From positions 26,777,043 through 26,841,042 of the forward strand of contig CM023539.1 in assembly GCA_013350335.1 (NCBI GenBank): a stretch of DNA of 64,000 nucleotides. The letters run 5' to 3'. This document shows positions 1-11,700 of this stretch, one piece after another (the stretch's first letter is position 1; every line of letters starts with the position of its first letter). The notes beneath the pieces are model-generated. The model saw only the letters and a program-made list of their open reading frames with translations. It was not told the DNA's origin and did no database searches. The stretch is from Chimonanthus salicifolius. Lineage: Eukaryota; Streptophyta; Magnoliopsida; Laurales; Calycanthaceae. A program made the translations under genes and the position numbers.

Positions 1-1177
1 GATTAAAATTATTGGAAAAGGATTTAAGTTAAAATCAATAACATGGCCAAGTGGGGCCCACCTCCACCTCATCAGGTGAGGTGGCGGGTGGGGTAGGTAT
101 AGGTGGGGGCCGTCCACCATGGTTGACTTGGTCAACCATGGGTGGATTTCTTAGAGAAATAAATTAATGAAATTAAATTAGATAAGAATTAATTTAACCT
201 AAAGGATCCAATTAATTAAACTAATTAGATTGGTCAATTTTGGGTCAATGGAAGAAGTCAAATGATGGTTTTATCTAAACCAAAACCACTCTAAGAAACA
301 CAAACCACCTAAGAAAAAACACAAAATTACCATGGATTTAGGGTGGTGGTTTTATCCCAACCACCACCACTCCAAACATGGTGACCCATACCTAGCCATG
401 AGTGGGTCAAATGGTCAAGGTTGAAAGACTCAAACCCCCCTTGTGCAAACACCAAAACCATTGGCTTGGTGGTGGTTTGGTCTCAACCACCACCACCAAG
501 GTCAAGGGAGCCCATACTTTGGTTGGTGGAGCCATAATGGTGGAGTGTAGTTTGGTCAACCAAAATGAGATGTGTTTGATCTCATTCTCATCTCCTTTCC
601 ATCTCTCTCTCTCCCTCTCTCTTGCACTCTCAAAAAAAAAAAACGTCCCTTGCACTAAGGAAAAGAGAACAAAGCTTAAAAGAAAAACTTAGAAAGAAAG
701 AAGAAGAAAAGAGAAGGAAAAGATTAAGTCTTGGGCCACCCCAAGATCAAGATCCTTGAAGAATTTTCTTCCCCATTTCCATACTCTTTCCCTCTCAACC
801 TAACCCTATCTTAGCCAACCCAAGCATGTCCCACCATTGATCAAGCTCATCTAGCCGATCATCAAGAAGAGAAAGAAGGAGAAAGGGCTAAGGAAAAAGA
901 AAGAAGGACCGGAGGAGTCGTCGGTGCGGTAAGATTTTCTTAAAACAAGAGTTTATGTTTTTTTTTAAAGATAGCATGTGGAATCCATTTCTTAGACTAA
1001 ACATGGCCAAAAATGTTGTGGGCCATGGATCTAAGATCCATCAAAAGATAAGATAAGAAATGGATGAAAAATGGAGGAATGGATTAAGGAATGGAAGCAT
1101 GGAAATTTTAAATGGAATTGTTATAAGTCTTTATTAAGCATAGGAAAAATAGAAATTTTGATGAATGGATGACCATA

Positions 1178-2333
1178 GGGTTCGGCCATGTAGCATGGCC
1201 GAACCCCATGGTGAATGATGGATAATTTAATTTAGATTATATGGTTTAAAATGTTGGAGAATGCTTAATGGTTGTTATGAGGATTTCAAGATTTTAAAAT
1301 GATTGAAAAGTTGGTAAGTTTTAAATGGTGATGATTAGTGATCTATGAGGATTAGGACCCATGTTTTTAGGTCATTCATGGGCTAAGTATGGTTTATATA
1401 TGTGGTTAAACAAAATAGAAATTAGGTTAGATTAATGATGAAATTTAAATGGATTTACAAAGTGTATGATATTTTTTTTAGAGGGCCAAAATGAATGAGG
1501 ATTATTGATTTTAAAAAATGGATGTCTTTTGGACAAAAACATTGGTCTAAGAATGGCATCAATGGATGATGAGCCATGAACCATGGGTTCGGCCATGGTG
1601 TATGGCCGAACCCTATGGTGGTAATTAATAATTTTTAATGATGGGAAAGTAAAGAAATTGGTTAAGAAAAATGGATAGATTGTATGGGTGTCACAAGTAT
1701 GATATGTGATGTTTAAATGGAATAAAGATGGTGGTCTAAATGGATGATTTAATTTTCATTGGAGGTATGTTTAAATGGGTAATTGAAACCAAGAAAAATG
1801 GGGAAAGAAACATCATGGGTTCGGCCATGGTGTATGGCCGAACCCATGACCCAAATTTTGATCAATTTTAGGCTAAGGTTAAATGCATGTATCAATGCTT
1901 AGGAGTTTGATTTAAAGGGGCCAAAATGATTAAAGTTTTGTGATTTTAAATTGGATTATTTTGGGACAAAACTTAGTCTTTGAAAGTGGTATCCATAAAG
2001 GTGAACCTTAGGGTAGTGATTAGTGGCTTAAATAAATGGAAAATAATGTAGAAGAATACTAGATTTTGATGGATTTATAAAAATGATATGTGGGCCACAC
2101 CTTAGGCCAAAATGTGGAATTAGTTGTGGGAGTAATTATTTTTCAAAATTAAATATTAGGTGGTTGATTTTATGATGTAAGGTCATGATTGAATAGACCT
2201 AAGTATGAATGAATCTTGGCCATAGAATGCACATAAATGAATGAATGATTTACCATGGAAGGAGAATGGCAAAACCGTAATTTGTGGCCACATTGAAGGA
2301 CCATGGGTTTGACCATGGTACATGGCCAAACCC
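1178..2333. repeat. Cluster of TTCGGCCAT hairpins in element 1 5' LTR
   Basis: Four inverted repeats of the form GGGTTCGGCCAT, 5-base loop, ATGGCCGAACCC, at about 1178-1206, 1585-1613, 1817-1845 and a degenerate one at 2305-2333. The same four occur in the 3' LTR at about 10494-11649. Arms are 11-12 bp and essentially perfect in the first three. The sequence between the hairpins is A/T-rich and not obviously repeated. Confidence 0.85.
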
Positions 2334-2614
2334 TATGGGGGTTGGACATGAAAATGGAAATATTATGAATGGTTAAGTAAAGCGATTAGTTGCTGCGTTT
2401 TAGGCTCACAAAATCGGAATTTTAAATTTGGCCAAAAATTGGATCTATGTATGAGTCTAGAACCAATGGATAATGGGCTAAGTTAGGGACTTAATCATAG
2501 ACGATGTATGGACTAATTCGGTAAATGTAATAAGGTATCGGGCGTCGCAAACGGTACGCGATCGGCGACCGGATTATCGAACGGGAAGCATAACGGAACG
2601 CGACACGGTATTCG

Positions 2615-2627
2615 GTAGGATTCCTAC
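2615..2627 (+). promoter_or_regulatory. Conserved 13-bp LTR palindrome GTAGGATTCCTAC
   Basis: A palindrome with 5-bp arms around a 3-base centre, about 1.1 kb from the LTR 3' end. Equivalent sites are in the 3' LTR (11931-11943), element 2 (19145-19157), element 3 (24592-24604), element 4 (30914-30926 and 37076-37088) and element 5 (41368-41380). Conservation among otherwise diverged LTRs suggests a cis-acting site, perhaps near the promoter. Its role is inference. Confidence 0.5.
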
Positions 2628-2838
2628 CTCTTTGTAAGCGATGGATATGTGATGGTGTTTTTAAATTATTTTGATTTATCTTATGATGAATTTTAAGTTA
2701 TGAAGCATATGGTTTATATATTAATATTATGCATTATATGACTATGTATGATATGTCAAGTATATGGGATACATATATACTACATAGCATAATGCACTAC
2801 ATCTCATGCATGGCATGGGCAGAAAAAAAATAAACAAA

Positions 2839-3010
2839 CCGGAGTCCATGCTCCGTCGGGGCGACCGAGAATCAGACATGGGGATTGCCTAAGGGTTATA
2901 ACCGGAGTCCATGCTCTGTCGGGGCGACCGAGAATCAGACATGGGGATAGCCTGAGGGCTATAACCGGAGTCCATGCTCCGTCGGGGCGACCGAGAAGCA
3001 GACATGGGGA
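2839..3010 (+). repeat. Three 63-bp tandem units in element 1 5' LTR
   Basis: Units start at 2839, 2902 and 2965. Each begins CCGGAGTCCATGCTC and carries the core CCGTCGGGGCGACCGAGAA (the middle copy has CTGTCGGGG). The copy in the 3' LTR is at 12155-12326. The same GC-rich core occurs in tandem in several other LTRs here. Confidence 0.9.
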
Positions 3011-3569
3011 ACATGATATTGTATGATCATACGGATAATGGGTGGGACACATGACATAAGCACCCATGACATAGCATTCATCCCATGCTTATTTTGTTGT
3101 ACTTTATTTTATCGGTATGTGTGTATCACTAATCCATGTGCTAGCCCTACTCGGAGTCCTACTGGGCGCGTTGACTAACGCCCTACTTCTACCCTAGCTG
3201 ATGACGCAGGAGAGGCAGGAAGTGGTGGACCTACCGGAGGCCAAGTTTAGGAGCTTGGAAAGCGGAGTCCTAGTTTATATTATGTTTTACATTTTGGTGA
3301 TGTAATTTTAAAGTAGCTTAGCTTGTCGGGTTGTATAATTTTACATTTCCTGCGATGGTTTGGACGTTACTTATGGATGATGCATTTTGTAATATAATCA
3401 TGAACGTAGGGGCATTTTGGTAAATTCAATGTTATATCTTCCCTTCTATCTAAAAACCGGTAGGATAGACTCTATTATCATGTTCCGCAATAACTATAAT
3501 CCGCGAGCTTACTTCCCACGCGTGAACCATTCTCGTGGACTTGGTTCCGCGCACGCGTGGGGTTGGCCA

Positions 3570-3603
3570 GTTAAGGGTCGGGCTTCAGAAGCTCGGACTT
3601 AAC
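3570..3603 (+). other. U5 stem-loop, element 1 5' LTR (candidate RNA element)
   Basis: The outer stem GTTAAG pairs with CTTAAC. The inner arms TCGGGCTT and AAGCTCGG pair around a CAG loop, with two G-U pairs. It lies about 106 nt before the LTR end, in U5, so it would be present in the transcript leader just upstream of the primer binding site. Copies in other elements have compensating base changes. Confidence 0.6.
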
Positions 3604-3711
3604 TCGCGTCGTGGCGTCCGCGCCCTCTCTCACTCTTCTATTTAAAAAAAAAAAAAAAAAAATCGACTCTGATTTTCGGAAAACGGGTGAAAAAGGGCGG
3701 GACGTTACAGT

Positions 3712-3723
3712 TGGTATCAGAGC
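3712..3723 (+). other. Primer binding site, initiator-Met tRNA (element 1)
   Basis: TGGTATCAGAGC, complementary to the 3' end of plant initiator-Met tRNA, begins two bases after the LTR terminus at 3709. It primes minus-strand DNA synthesis. Confidence 0.93.
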
Positions 3724-4222
3724 GAAATCGAAAGAATGAATCTCTCGAAGTATGATTAAGACGGTTGCATGTCTCACTGACAGCTAAGAATCCCAACTGA
3801 CCGACTCTTCGGAGTCCGCTGCACGGGGGCCGGATTAATCTACTTCGATTGACTCAGACTGAAACATTCAATCTGAGCACCACATTTGACGTAAGAAAAT
3901 GATAGTAAGGGAAGTGCAATAAACATAACATTGATAGATTTATCAAACGTAGGAAAATTTCCCCCAATTTCACAAAAACGACAAACATAGCTAGATGGGA
4001 AGTTTTCCCCAAACCAAGTATGCTTATTTGGCAACCTTCCCCAAATGAAAGAAACAATATTCAATACTTAGGAATTTCCCCCAAAAAATGAAGTATACTA
4101 AATCAATAATTCTCCCCCAAATTGAAGGAACATTTGATACTTAGGAAAATTATTCCAAACTATGAACATGACAATGATTGTGAAAGAACTAAGTCAATAT
4201 GTTTCGATGACTTAGGAAAAAG
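3724..4222 (+). promoter_or_regulatory. Element 1 untranslated leader with repeated TTCCCCAAA motif
   Basis: About 500 bp between the primer binding site and the gag ATG. At least five variants of GGAAATTTCCCCCAA recur every 30-50 bp between about 3950 and 4130. The leaders of elements 2 and 4 carry related repeats. No ORF0-like frame was found here, unlike in element 2. A packaging or dimerisation role is possible but unproven. Confidence 0.6.
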
Positions 4223-7200
4223 ATGCCGCCAAAGAGAAGAACCCGTCGTAACCCCCAAGTGGAGAGAGAGGTAACACCCCCTCGACAGGAAGAAGAGGTA
4301 CCACCACCTCATACAGCCGAGGGACAAAATAGTATCAACGTAGAAGGTGTACCTCCCGAGTTGAAGGACATAGTTCAAGCGGCAATCGCTTCTGCTCTAC
4401 AACAACATTCAAGCGGCAATGCGACCGCTAGCGACTCCAATAAACGAAAGATGGTCAAGGACTTCCAACAACAGCGCCCTCCCTACTTCAAGGGAAAGGA
4501 AGGGGCTGTGGGAGCGGAACACTGGTTAAAAAGGATCAACCAAATCTTGAATTTGCTCCAGATTTCCAATACTTCTGATAAGATCTTATTAGCCACATCC
4601 CAACTGATCGAGGATGCCGGTAGTTGGTGGGAAGTGGTAGAAAAGCAACAAGCATTGATACCGGAAGGAGAAAGGATACCCATGACATGGGAGTGGTTCT
4701 CGGCCACCTTCCTAGAACAATTCTTTCCGGAGGAAGAAAGAGAGAGCCAGACTGAAGCTTTCATCTCACTGGTACAGGGCAACATGACAGTGGCGGAGTA
4801 TCACAGAGAATTTCTTAAACTGTCTATCTATGGGTTCTATATGGTGGATACTGAACACCGAAGGGCCCGTAAGTTTGAACGGGGCCTTCGGCCAAGCATC
4901 AAGAATAGAGTAACCATTTTCAAAGAGCCCACACTAGCAGGGGTGGTTAGCAGGGCCACCATTGCAGAAAAGGAACTAAATGAGATAGTACGGTTTGACA
5001 ACCGGCGAGGGCAGGGTGGGCGGGGAACATTCCAACCCAACAAGAAGTTCCGCCCAAATCATAGCAGGCCCTCACCCTCCACAGGATCTACCGGGAGCTT
5101 TCGCCCTAGTCAGCCTTCTACATCAGCATCAGTCACACAGGTTCCCCGGGGTGGGAACACCTGTTATCAGTGTGGCCAACAGGGCCACTACAAGAGAGAG
5201 TGTCCACAGACTAGCCGACCCTCCAACTTCAGGGGCCCTTTCCGCCCTCCAACTAGACCAACGCAGTCGCGGGGAGGCAGAACACATAATCAGGCGGGGC
5301 GGGCACCAAAACCTGCGGGATCTGGACGACTCTTCACCATACCATCTCCAATAGCAGTGGACCGTTCAGTGATGCAAGGTATGGCTGTAATTGGTAGTTC
5401 CTATGCTGTTACTTTATTTGACTCTGGAGCATCACATTCATTCATATCTGCTGCATTCATATCTGCCACGGGTACACTAGTACAAAACCTGTCCACATCA
5501 CTCACTATTGTATCCCCCGTCGGAGACACATCATTAGGACTAATATGTACGGCATTGAACACGGAACTCGCGGGATTCAGATTTGAGTTTGATTATTTAG
5601 TAATCGATATGGCGGAATATGATGTCATATTTGGCATGGATTGGTTGACCACGTATCAGGCCCATATTGACTGCCATCTTCGTAGGGTAACATTTTGGTC
5701 ACCCGAGGGAAAGCGGTACATGGTACACGCTGACAGACAGGGAATCTCTAGAAGACTGCAAGAGGAATTGAACCATCTTGCCTTGAACAGCCTCAGATTA
5801 GATAAGGCACCAACGGGTGAACTTCCGGCGGTAGTAGCAGATTTTGCCGAGGTATTCCCAATAGAACTCCCTGGTTTGCCACCCAAGAGGGAGATAGACT
5901 TTGAAATAAAATTATACCCCGGCGCCGCTCCAGTATCATTACCCCATTATAGGATGGCGCCAGCTGAGATGACCGAACTGAAAAAGCAAATTGATGAACT
6001 GCTCAGACTAGGCTTCATTCGGAACAGTACATCCGCATGGGGAGCCCCAGTGTTATTTGTGAAAAAGAAAGACGGTACCCTACGAATGTGTGTGGACTAT
6101 AGGAAATTAAATCAGTTGACTGTCAGGAACAAGTATCCCCTACCCCGGATTGATGATCTGTTTGATCAACTTAGGGGTTCCTCTCATTTCTCTAAGATTG
6201 ACCTGATGTCCGGATACCATCAAATTCGGGTTAGAGAAGAGGACATAGAGAAGACAGCCTTCAGGACACGGTATGGTCTATATGAATATGTAGTCATGCC
6301 GTTTGGACTTACTAATGCACCGGCAGTGTTCATGGACTTGATGAATAGAATATTCCGTCCATACTTAGATCAGTTTGTGATCGTGTTCATCGATGATATT
6401 CTGATCTACTCCAAAAGTCAGAACGAACATGCCGAGCACCTGCGGATAGTCCTAGACACCTTGCGGAAGAACCAATTGTATGCCAAAGCCAGCAAATGTG
6501 AATTTTGGTTATCTGAAGTCAACTTCTTGGGGCACATCATATCAGAGGAAGGTATAGCCGTGGACCCGGCTAAGGTGGCAGCAGTCAAGGAATGGAAAGT
6601 GCCGACAAATGTGACCGAAATCCGCAGTTTTCTGGGATTGGCCGGTTACTATCGGAAATTCATCATGGACTTCTCCAAGATTGCGGCTCCACTTACCCGA
6701 CTCACTCAGAAAGGAGTCAAGTTTGAGTGGTCCAATCTGTACAATCAAAGATTTGAGGAGCTTAAGGAAAGGCTTACGACCGCTCCTATTCTGATCTTAC
6801 CGGAAAGAGGCAAAAATTATGAAGTATACTGTGATGCCTCCGGTGAGGGATTGGGGTGCACACTCAGTCAAGGTAATCGTGCAGTGGCGTACGGATCAAG
6901 ACAGTTGAAAATTCATGAACGCCACTACCCCACCCATGATCTGGAACTAGCAGCGGTGGTCTTCGCTCTCAAAAGTTGGAGACACTACCTTTATGGTGAA
7001 AAGTTTGAGGTATTCTCGGATCACAAGAGTCTGAAATATTTATTTGATCAGAAGGAACTCAACATGAGACAGCGCAGATGGATGGAATATCTGGCGGATT
7101 ATGAGTTCGCACTTCGATATCATCCTGGCAAGGCGAACAAAGTGGCGGATGCCCTCAGCCGCTTGTCTCATGCGACAGTAGCCAACATGATCAGGACGGA

Positions 7201-8710
7201 ATGGGAGGTACTGAATACCATCAGAGAGTTTAAACTCTACCTCAATAATCATGGGACCATATATAATCTGATCATACGATCCCACATGGTCTCCGAGATT
7301 GAACGGGAACAACGGACAGATCCGGAAGTGGAGGAGATTTGGGCAAAAATGTCTACCGGTGAGGTTGTACCGGAGTGGGAATTACGACCAGGACAGGGTC
7401 TTATGTTCCGAGGCAGGACATACGTACCTAAGAATTGTAGAAGAGAGTTGCTGATTGAAGCACACCAAACCAAACTCTCCATCCACCCGGGCAGCACGAA
7501 GATGTACCATGATCTTAAGAGGCACTATTGGTGGCATGGACTTAAGAAAGACGTGGCAGAGTTTGTTGCTCGTTGCTTAACATGTCAACAGGTTAAGGCA
7601 GAACATCGGAAACCGCCAGGCTTACTTGCACCCTTACCAGTACCAGAATGGAAATGGGAACACATATCCATGGACTTTGTAACAGGGTTGCCAAGGTCAT
7701 CTAAGGGCAACGATGCAATATGGGTCATAGTGGACCGGTTGACCAAGTCTGCACATTTCCTTCCCATCAAAATGACAGATTCATCAGAGACTTTGGGTCG
7801 ACGGTACATCCGAGAGATCATCAGGCTACATGGTATTCCCCGGTCTATTGTATCCGACAGGGATGGCCGATTTACCGGCAGAGTATGGCAAGGCCTACAG
7901 TCGGCTATGGGGACCGATGTATTAACTAGCACAGCATTTCATCCACAGACTGATGGACAGTCAGAGAGGACGATACAGACGCTGGAAGATATGCTGAGAG
8001 CATGCATGCTAGACTTCAAGGGCGGATGGGAGGATCATCTGCCACTGGTGGAGTTCTCTTACAATAACAGTTACCAGGCAAGTCTCCAGATGGCTCCGTT
8101 TGAGGCCTTGTATGGTAGACCGTGTAGATCACCAGTGTGTTGGACGGAGGCCGGTGAGCCTGCGTTGATTGGGCCAGATTTGGTTGCAGAGACTACAGCA
8201 CAGATTAAGCTGATACGGCAACATTTACTCACTGCACAGAGCCGTCAGAAGAGCTATGCCGACAAGAGGAGAAGGTTCCTTGAGTTTGAGGTGGGAGACT
8301 TAGTGTTCTTAAAAGTCTCGCCACGGAAAGGGCACATGAGGTTCGGAAAGAAAGGGAAACTGTCGCCTAGATTTGTGGGGCCGTTTCCAATACTGAAGAG
8401 GGTGGGAGGGGTAGCTTATCAGTTAGCGCTCCCTCCACAGCTGTCATCTCTACATGATGTGTTTCATGTGTCCATGCTGAGAAAGTACAATCCTGATCCT
8501 TCTCATGTGATAAATGTTCAAGACATCGATGTACAAAGCGACGTGACATATGTGGAGAAGCCGGTCAGAGTTATTGAAAGCGAACAAAGGGTGTTACGGA
8601 ACCGCGCCATCCAGTTCGTCAAGGTGGTATGGGAACGACATGGCAGTGAAGAAACCACCTGGGAACTTGAGTCGGAAATGAAAACCGCCTATCCGGAGCT
8701 CTTCGCATGA
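4223..8710 (+). CDS. gag-pol: Gag-Pol polyprotein, Ty3/Gypsy chromovirus
   Basis: A single 1495-aa frame with no internal stop or frameshift. In order: a Gag domain (about residues 80-270); a CCHC zinc knuckle starting at C314 ([14 protein letters not shown]); aspartic protease motif DSGAS at D400; reverse transcriptase with FIDDILIYS (D724, D725); RNase H with YCDASGEG (D871); integrase with an HHCC finger from about H1081 and a D1151, D1212, E1248 triad with the D-E spacing of 35 expected for integrases; and a C-terminal chromodomain-like segment (about 1444-1495) that in relatives binds chromatin marks and guides integration. Gag forms the cytoplasmic particle and Pol makes and inserts the cDNA. 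The ATG at 4223 is chosen because it opens a basic N-terminus (MPPKRR) typical of Gag in this group. The length is normal for Tekay-type elements, and all catalytic residues are present. Confidence 0.97.
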   Translation: MPPKRRTRRNPQVEREVTPPRQEEEVPPPHTAEGQNSINVEGVPPELKDIVQAAIASALQQHSSGNATASDSNKRKMVKDFQQQRPPYFKGKEGAVGAEHWLKRINQILNLLQISNTSDKILLATSQLIEDAGSWWEVVEKQQALIPEGERIPMTWEWFSATFLEQFFPEEERESQTEAFISLVQGNMTVAEYHREFLKLSIYGFYMVDTEHRRARKFERGLRPSIKNRVTIFKEPTLAGVVSRATIAEKELNEIVRFDNRRGQGGRGTFQPNKKFRPNHSRPSPSTGSTGSFRPSQPSTSASVTQVPRGGNTCYQCGQQGHYKRECPQTSRPSNFRGPFRPPTRPTQSRGGRTHNQAGRAPKPAGSGRLFTIPSPIAVDRSVMQGMAVIGSSYAVTLFDSGASHSFISAAFISATGTLVQNLSTSLTIVSPVGDTSLGLICTALNTELAGFRFEFDYLVIDMAEYDVIFGMDWLTTYQAHIDCHLRRVTFWSPEGKRYMVHADRQGISRRLQEELNHLALNSLRLDKAPTGELPAVVADFAEVFPIELPGLPPKREIDFEIKLYPGAAPVSLPHYRMAPAEMTELKKQIDELLRLGFIRNSTSAWGAPVLFVKKKDGTLRMCVDYRKLNQLTVRNKYPLPRIDDLFDQLRGSSHFSKIDLMSGYHQIRVREEDIEKTAFRTRYGLYEYVVMPFGLTNAPAVFMDLMNRIFRPYLDQFVIVFIDDILIYSKSQNEHAEHLRIVLDTLRKNQLYAKASKCEFWLSEVNFLGHIISEEGIAVDPAKVAAVKEWKVPTNVTEIRSFLGLAGYYRKFIMDFSKIAAPLTRLTQKGVKFEWSNLYNQRFEELKERLTTAPILILPERGKNYEVYCDASGEGLGCTLSQGNRAVAYGSRQLKIHERHYPTHDLELAAVVFALKSWRHYLYGEKFEVFSDHKSLKYLFDQKELNMRQRRWMEYLADYEFALRYHPGKANKVADALSRLSHATVANMIRTEWEVLNTIREFKLYLNNHGTIYNLIIRSHMVSEIEREQRTDPEVEEIWAKMSTGEVVPEWELRPGQGLMFRGRTYVPKNCRRELLIEAHQTKLSIHPGSTKMYHDLKRHYWWHGLKKDVAEFVARCLTCQQVKAEHRKPPGLLAPLPVPEWKWEHISMDFVTGLPRSSKGNDAIWVIVDRLTKSAHFLPIKMTDSSETLGRRYIREIIRLHGIPRSIVSDRDGRFTGRVWQGLQSAMGTDVLTSTAFHPQTDGQSERTIQTLEDMLRACMLDFKGGWEDHLPLVEFSYNNSYQASLQMAPFEALYGRPCRSPVCWTEAGEPALIGPDLVAETTAQIKLIRQHLLTAQSRQKSYADKRRRFLEFEVGDLVFLKVSPRKGHMRFGKKGKLSPRFVGPFPILKRVGGVAYQLALPPQLSSLHDVFHVSMLRKYNPDPSHVINVQDIDVQSDVTYVEKPVRVIESEQRVLRNRAIQFVKVVWERHGSEETTWELESEMKTAYPELFA

Positions 8711-8757
8711 GTTATTTTGGACCCCTACTTCGCTCGAATTTTCGGGACGAAAATTTC

Positions 8758-8772
8758 AAAAGAGGATTCTAT
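8758..8772 (+). other. Polypurine tract (element 1)
   Basis: AAAAGAGGATTCTAT directly precedes the 3' LTR start TGTAATAGCC. It primes plus-strand synthesis. The same AAAAGAGGATTGTAT sequence precedes the 3' LTRs of elements 3 and 4 on the other strand. Confidence 0.88.
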
Positions 8773-11700
8773 TGTAATAGCCCGAATTTTCTAATTAATA
8801 TATATTTGACATTTATTGACTTTAAATTGAATTTTAACATAATGGAATGCCAAATGGACCAAATTTTGGGACAATGGCCCAAGGATAGCTCAATTGGGCC
8901 ATGGATTAGATGAAACCCATTTAATGGGTCAATGAGGACTAATCGGGTCAACGATGGTCAAAGTGGGCCGATAGCCATGTGGGGCCCAATGGATCAAAAT
9001 AATCGGTTCCAACCCTAAAGTAAGTGGGCAAAGAGAGAATCTAATTGGGCCATGGGCCCAATGATTACCCAATAAACCATGAATTAGAATTAATTCATTT
9101 AATTGGTCAATGGTAAGTAATTGAGTCAAGATAGTCAATTTGGGTCAAAGAGCCATGTGGGACCCAATGGACCAAGGCAACATGGCCAATGGGGCCCACC
9201 TCCACCTCACTCGTTGAGGTGGCGTGTGGACCAAGGAAAAGTGGGGCCAACCATGGTTGACTTGGTCAACCATGGATAAATTGAGAGGACTAAGGTGTAC
9301 TAAGGCGAATTAAATTGATTAAAATTATTGGAAAAGGATTTAAGTTAAAATCAATAACATGGCCAAGTGGGGCCCACCTCCACCTCATCAGGTGAGGTGG
9401 CGGGTGGGGTAGGTATAGGTGGGGGCCGTCCACCATGGTTGACTTGGTCAACCATGGGTGGATTTCTTAGAGAAATAAATTAATGAAATTAAATTAGATA
9501 AGAATTAATTTAACCTAAAGGATCCAATTAATTAAACTAATTAGATTGGTCAATTTTGGGTCAATGGAAGAAGTCAAATGATGGTTTTATCTAAACCAAA
9601 ACCACTCTAAGAAACACAAACCACCTAAGAAAAAACACAAAATTACCATGGATTTAGGGTGGTGGTTTTATCCCAACCACCACCACTCCAAACATGGTGA
9701 CCCATACCTAGCCATGAGTGGGTCAAATGGTCAAGGTTGAAAGACTCAAACCCCCCTTGTGCAAACACCAAAACCATTGGCTTGGTGGTGGTTTGGTCTC
9801 AACCACCACCACCAAGGTCAAGGGAGCCCATACTTTGGTTGGTGGAGCCATAATGGTGGAGTGTAGTTTGGTCAACCAAAATGAGATGTGTTTGATCTCA
9901 TTCTCATCTCCTTTCCATCTCTCTCTCTCCCTCTCTCTTGCACTCTCAAAAAAAAAAAACGTCCCTTGCACTAAGGAAAAGAGAACAAAGCTTAAAAGAA
10001 AAACTTAGAAAGAAAGAAGAAGAAAAGAGAAGGAAAAGATTAAGTCTTGGGCCACCCCAAGATCAAGATCCTTGAAGAATTTTCTTCCCCATTTCCATAC
10101 TCTTTCCCTCTCAACCTAACCCTATCTTAGCCAACCCAAGCATGTCCCACCATTGATCAAGCTCATCTAGCCGATCATCAAGAAGAGAAAGAAGGAGAAA
10201 GGGCTAAGGAAAAAGAAAGAAGGACCGGAGGAGTCGTCGGTGCGGTAAGATTTTCTTAAAACAAGAGTTTATGTTTTTTTTTAAAGATAGCATGTGGAAT
10301 CCATTTCTTAGACTAAACATGGCCAAAAATGTTGTGGGCCATGGATCTAAGATCCATCAAAAGATAAGATAAGAAATGGATGAAAAATGGAGGAATGGAT
10401 TAAGGAATGGAAGCATGGAAATTTTAAATGGAATTGTTATAAGTCTTTATTAAGCATAGGAAAAATAGAAATTTTGATGAATGGATGACCATAGGGTTCG
10501 GCCATGTAGCATGGCCGAACCCCATGGTGAATGATGGATAATTTAATTTAGATTATATGGTTTAAAATGTTGGAGAATGCTTAATGGTTGTTATGAGGAT
10601 TTCAAGATTTTAAAATGATTGAAAAGTTGGTAAGTTTTAAATGGTGATGATTAGTGATCTATGAGGATTAGGACCCATGTTTTTAGGTCATTCATGGGCT
10701 AAGTATGGTTTATATATGTGGTTAAACAAAATAGAAATTAGGTTAGATTAATGATGAAATTTAAATGGATTTACAAAGTGTATGATATTTTTTTTAGAGG
10801 GCCAAAATGAATGAGGATTATTGATTTTAAAAAATGGATGTCTTTTGGACAAAAACATTGGTCTAAGAATGGCATCAATGGATGATGAGCCATGAACCAT
10901 GGGTTCGGCCATGGTGTATGGCCGAACCCTATGGTGGTAATTAATAATTTTTAATGATGGGAAAGTAAAGAAATTGGTTAAGAAAAATGGATAGATTGTA
11001 TGGGTGTCACAAGTATGATATGTGATGTTTAAATGGAATAAAGATGGTGGTCTAAATGGATGATTTAATTTTCATTGGAGGTATGTTTAAATGGGTAATT
11101 GAAACCAAGAAAAATGGGGAAAGAAACATCATGGGTTCGGCCATGGTGTATGGCCGAACCCATGACCCAAATTTTGATCAATTTTAGGCTAAGGTTAAAT
11201 GCATGTATCAATGCTTAGGAGTTTGATTTAAAGGGGCCAAAATGATTAAAGTTTTGTGATTTTAAATTGGATTATTTTGGGACAAAACTTAGTCTTTGAA
11301 AGTGGTATCCATAAAGGTGAACCTTAGGGTAGTGATTAGTGGCTTAAATAAATGGAAAATAATGTAGAAGAATACTAGATTTTGATGGATTTATAAAAAT
11401 GATATGTGGGCCACACCTTAGGCCAAAATGTGGAATTAGTTGTGGGAGTAATTATTTTTCAAAATTAAATATTAGGTGGTTGATTTTATGATGTAAGGTC
11501 ATGATTGAATAGACCTAAGTATGAATGAATCTTGGCCATAGAATGCACATAAATGAATGAATGATTTACCATGGAAGGAGAATGGCAAAACCGTAATTTG
11601 TGGCCACATTGAAGGACCATGGGTTTGACCATGGTACATGGCCAAACCCTATGGGGGTTGGACATGAAAATGGAAATATTATGAATGGTTAAGTAAAGCG

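Larger units (their letters stand above)
1..3709 (+). repeat. Element 1 5' LTR (partial)
   Basis: Direct repeat of 9317-13031. It ends in the canonical terminus GCGGGACGTTACA just before the primer binding site. Short frames inside it, such as those at 402-692 and 2804-3067, recur identically in the other LTR and show no protein family, so they are not called as genes. It contains a CT-rich tract (about 600-625), TTCGGCCAT hairpins (1178-2333), a 13-bp palindrome (2615-2627), three 63-bp tandem units (2839-3010), a U5 stem-loop (3570-3603) and an A-tract (3644-3662). Confidence 0.95.

Noticed and set aside
402..692. 96-codon frame, duplicated at 9718-10008
   Set aside because: It lies in both LTR copies of element 1, has no domain, includes a CT repeat and an A-run, and overlaps an equally open frame on the other strand. 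Chance frame.
2804..3067. 87-codon minus-strand frame with repeated PCLILGRPDGAWTPV-like segments
   Set aside because: The protein repeat is only the translation of the 63-bp tandem units, which are non-coding in related LTRs.
3712..3723. tRNA-like match at primer sites
   Set aside because: Only the 12-base complement of the tRNA 3' end is present; there is no cloverleaf, so no tRNA gene.
4995..5354. 119-codon plus-strand frame inside gag
   Set aside because: Out-of-frame shadow of the zinc-knuckle region of the real Gag-Pol.
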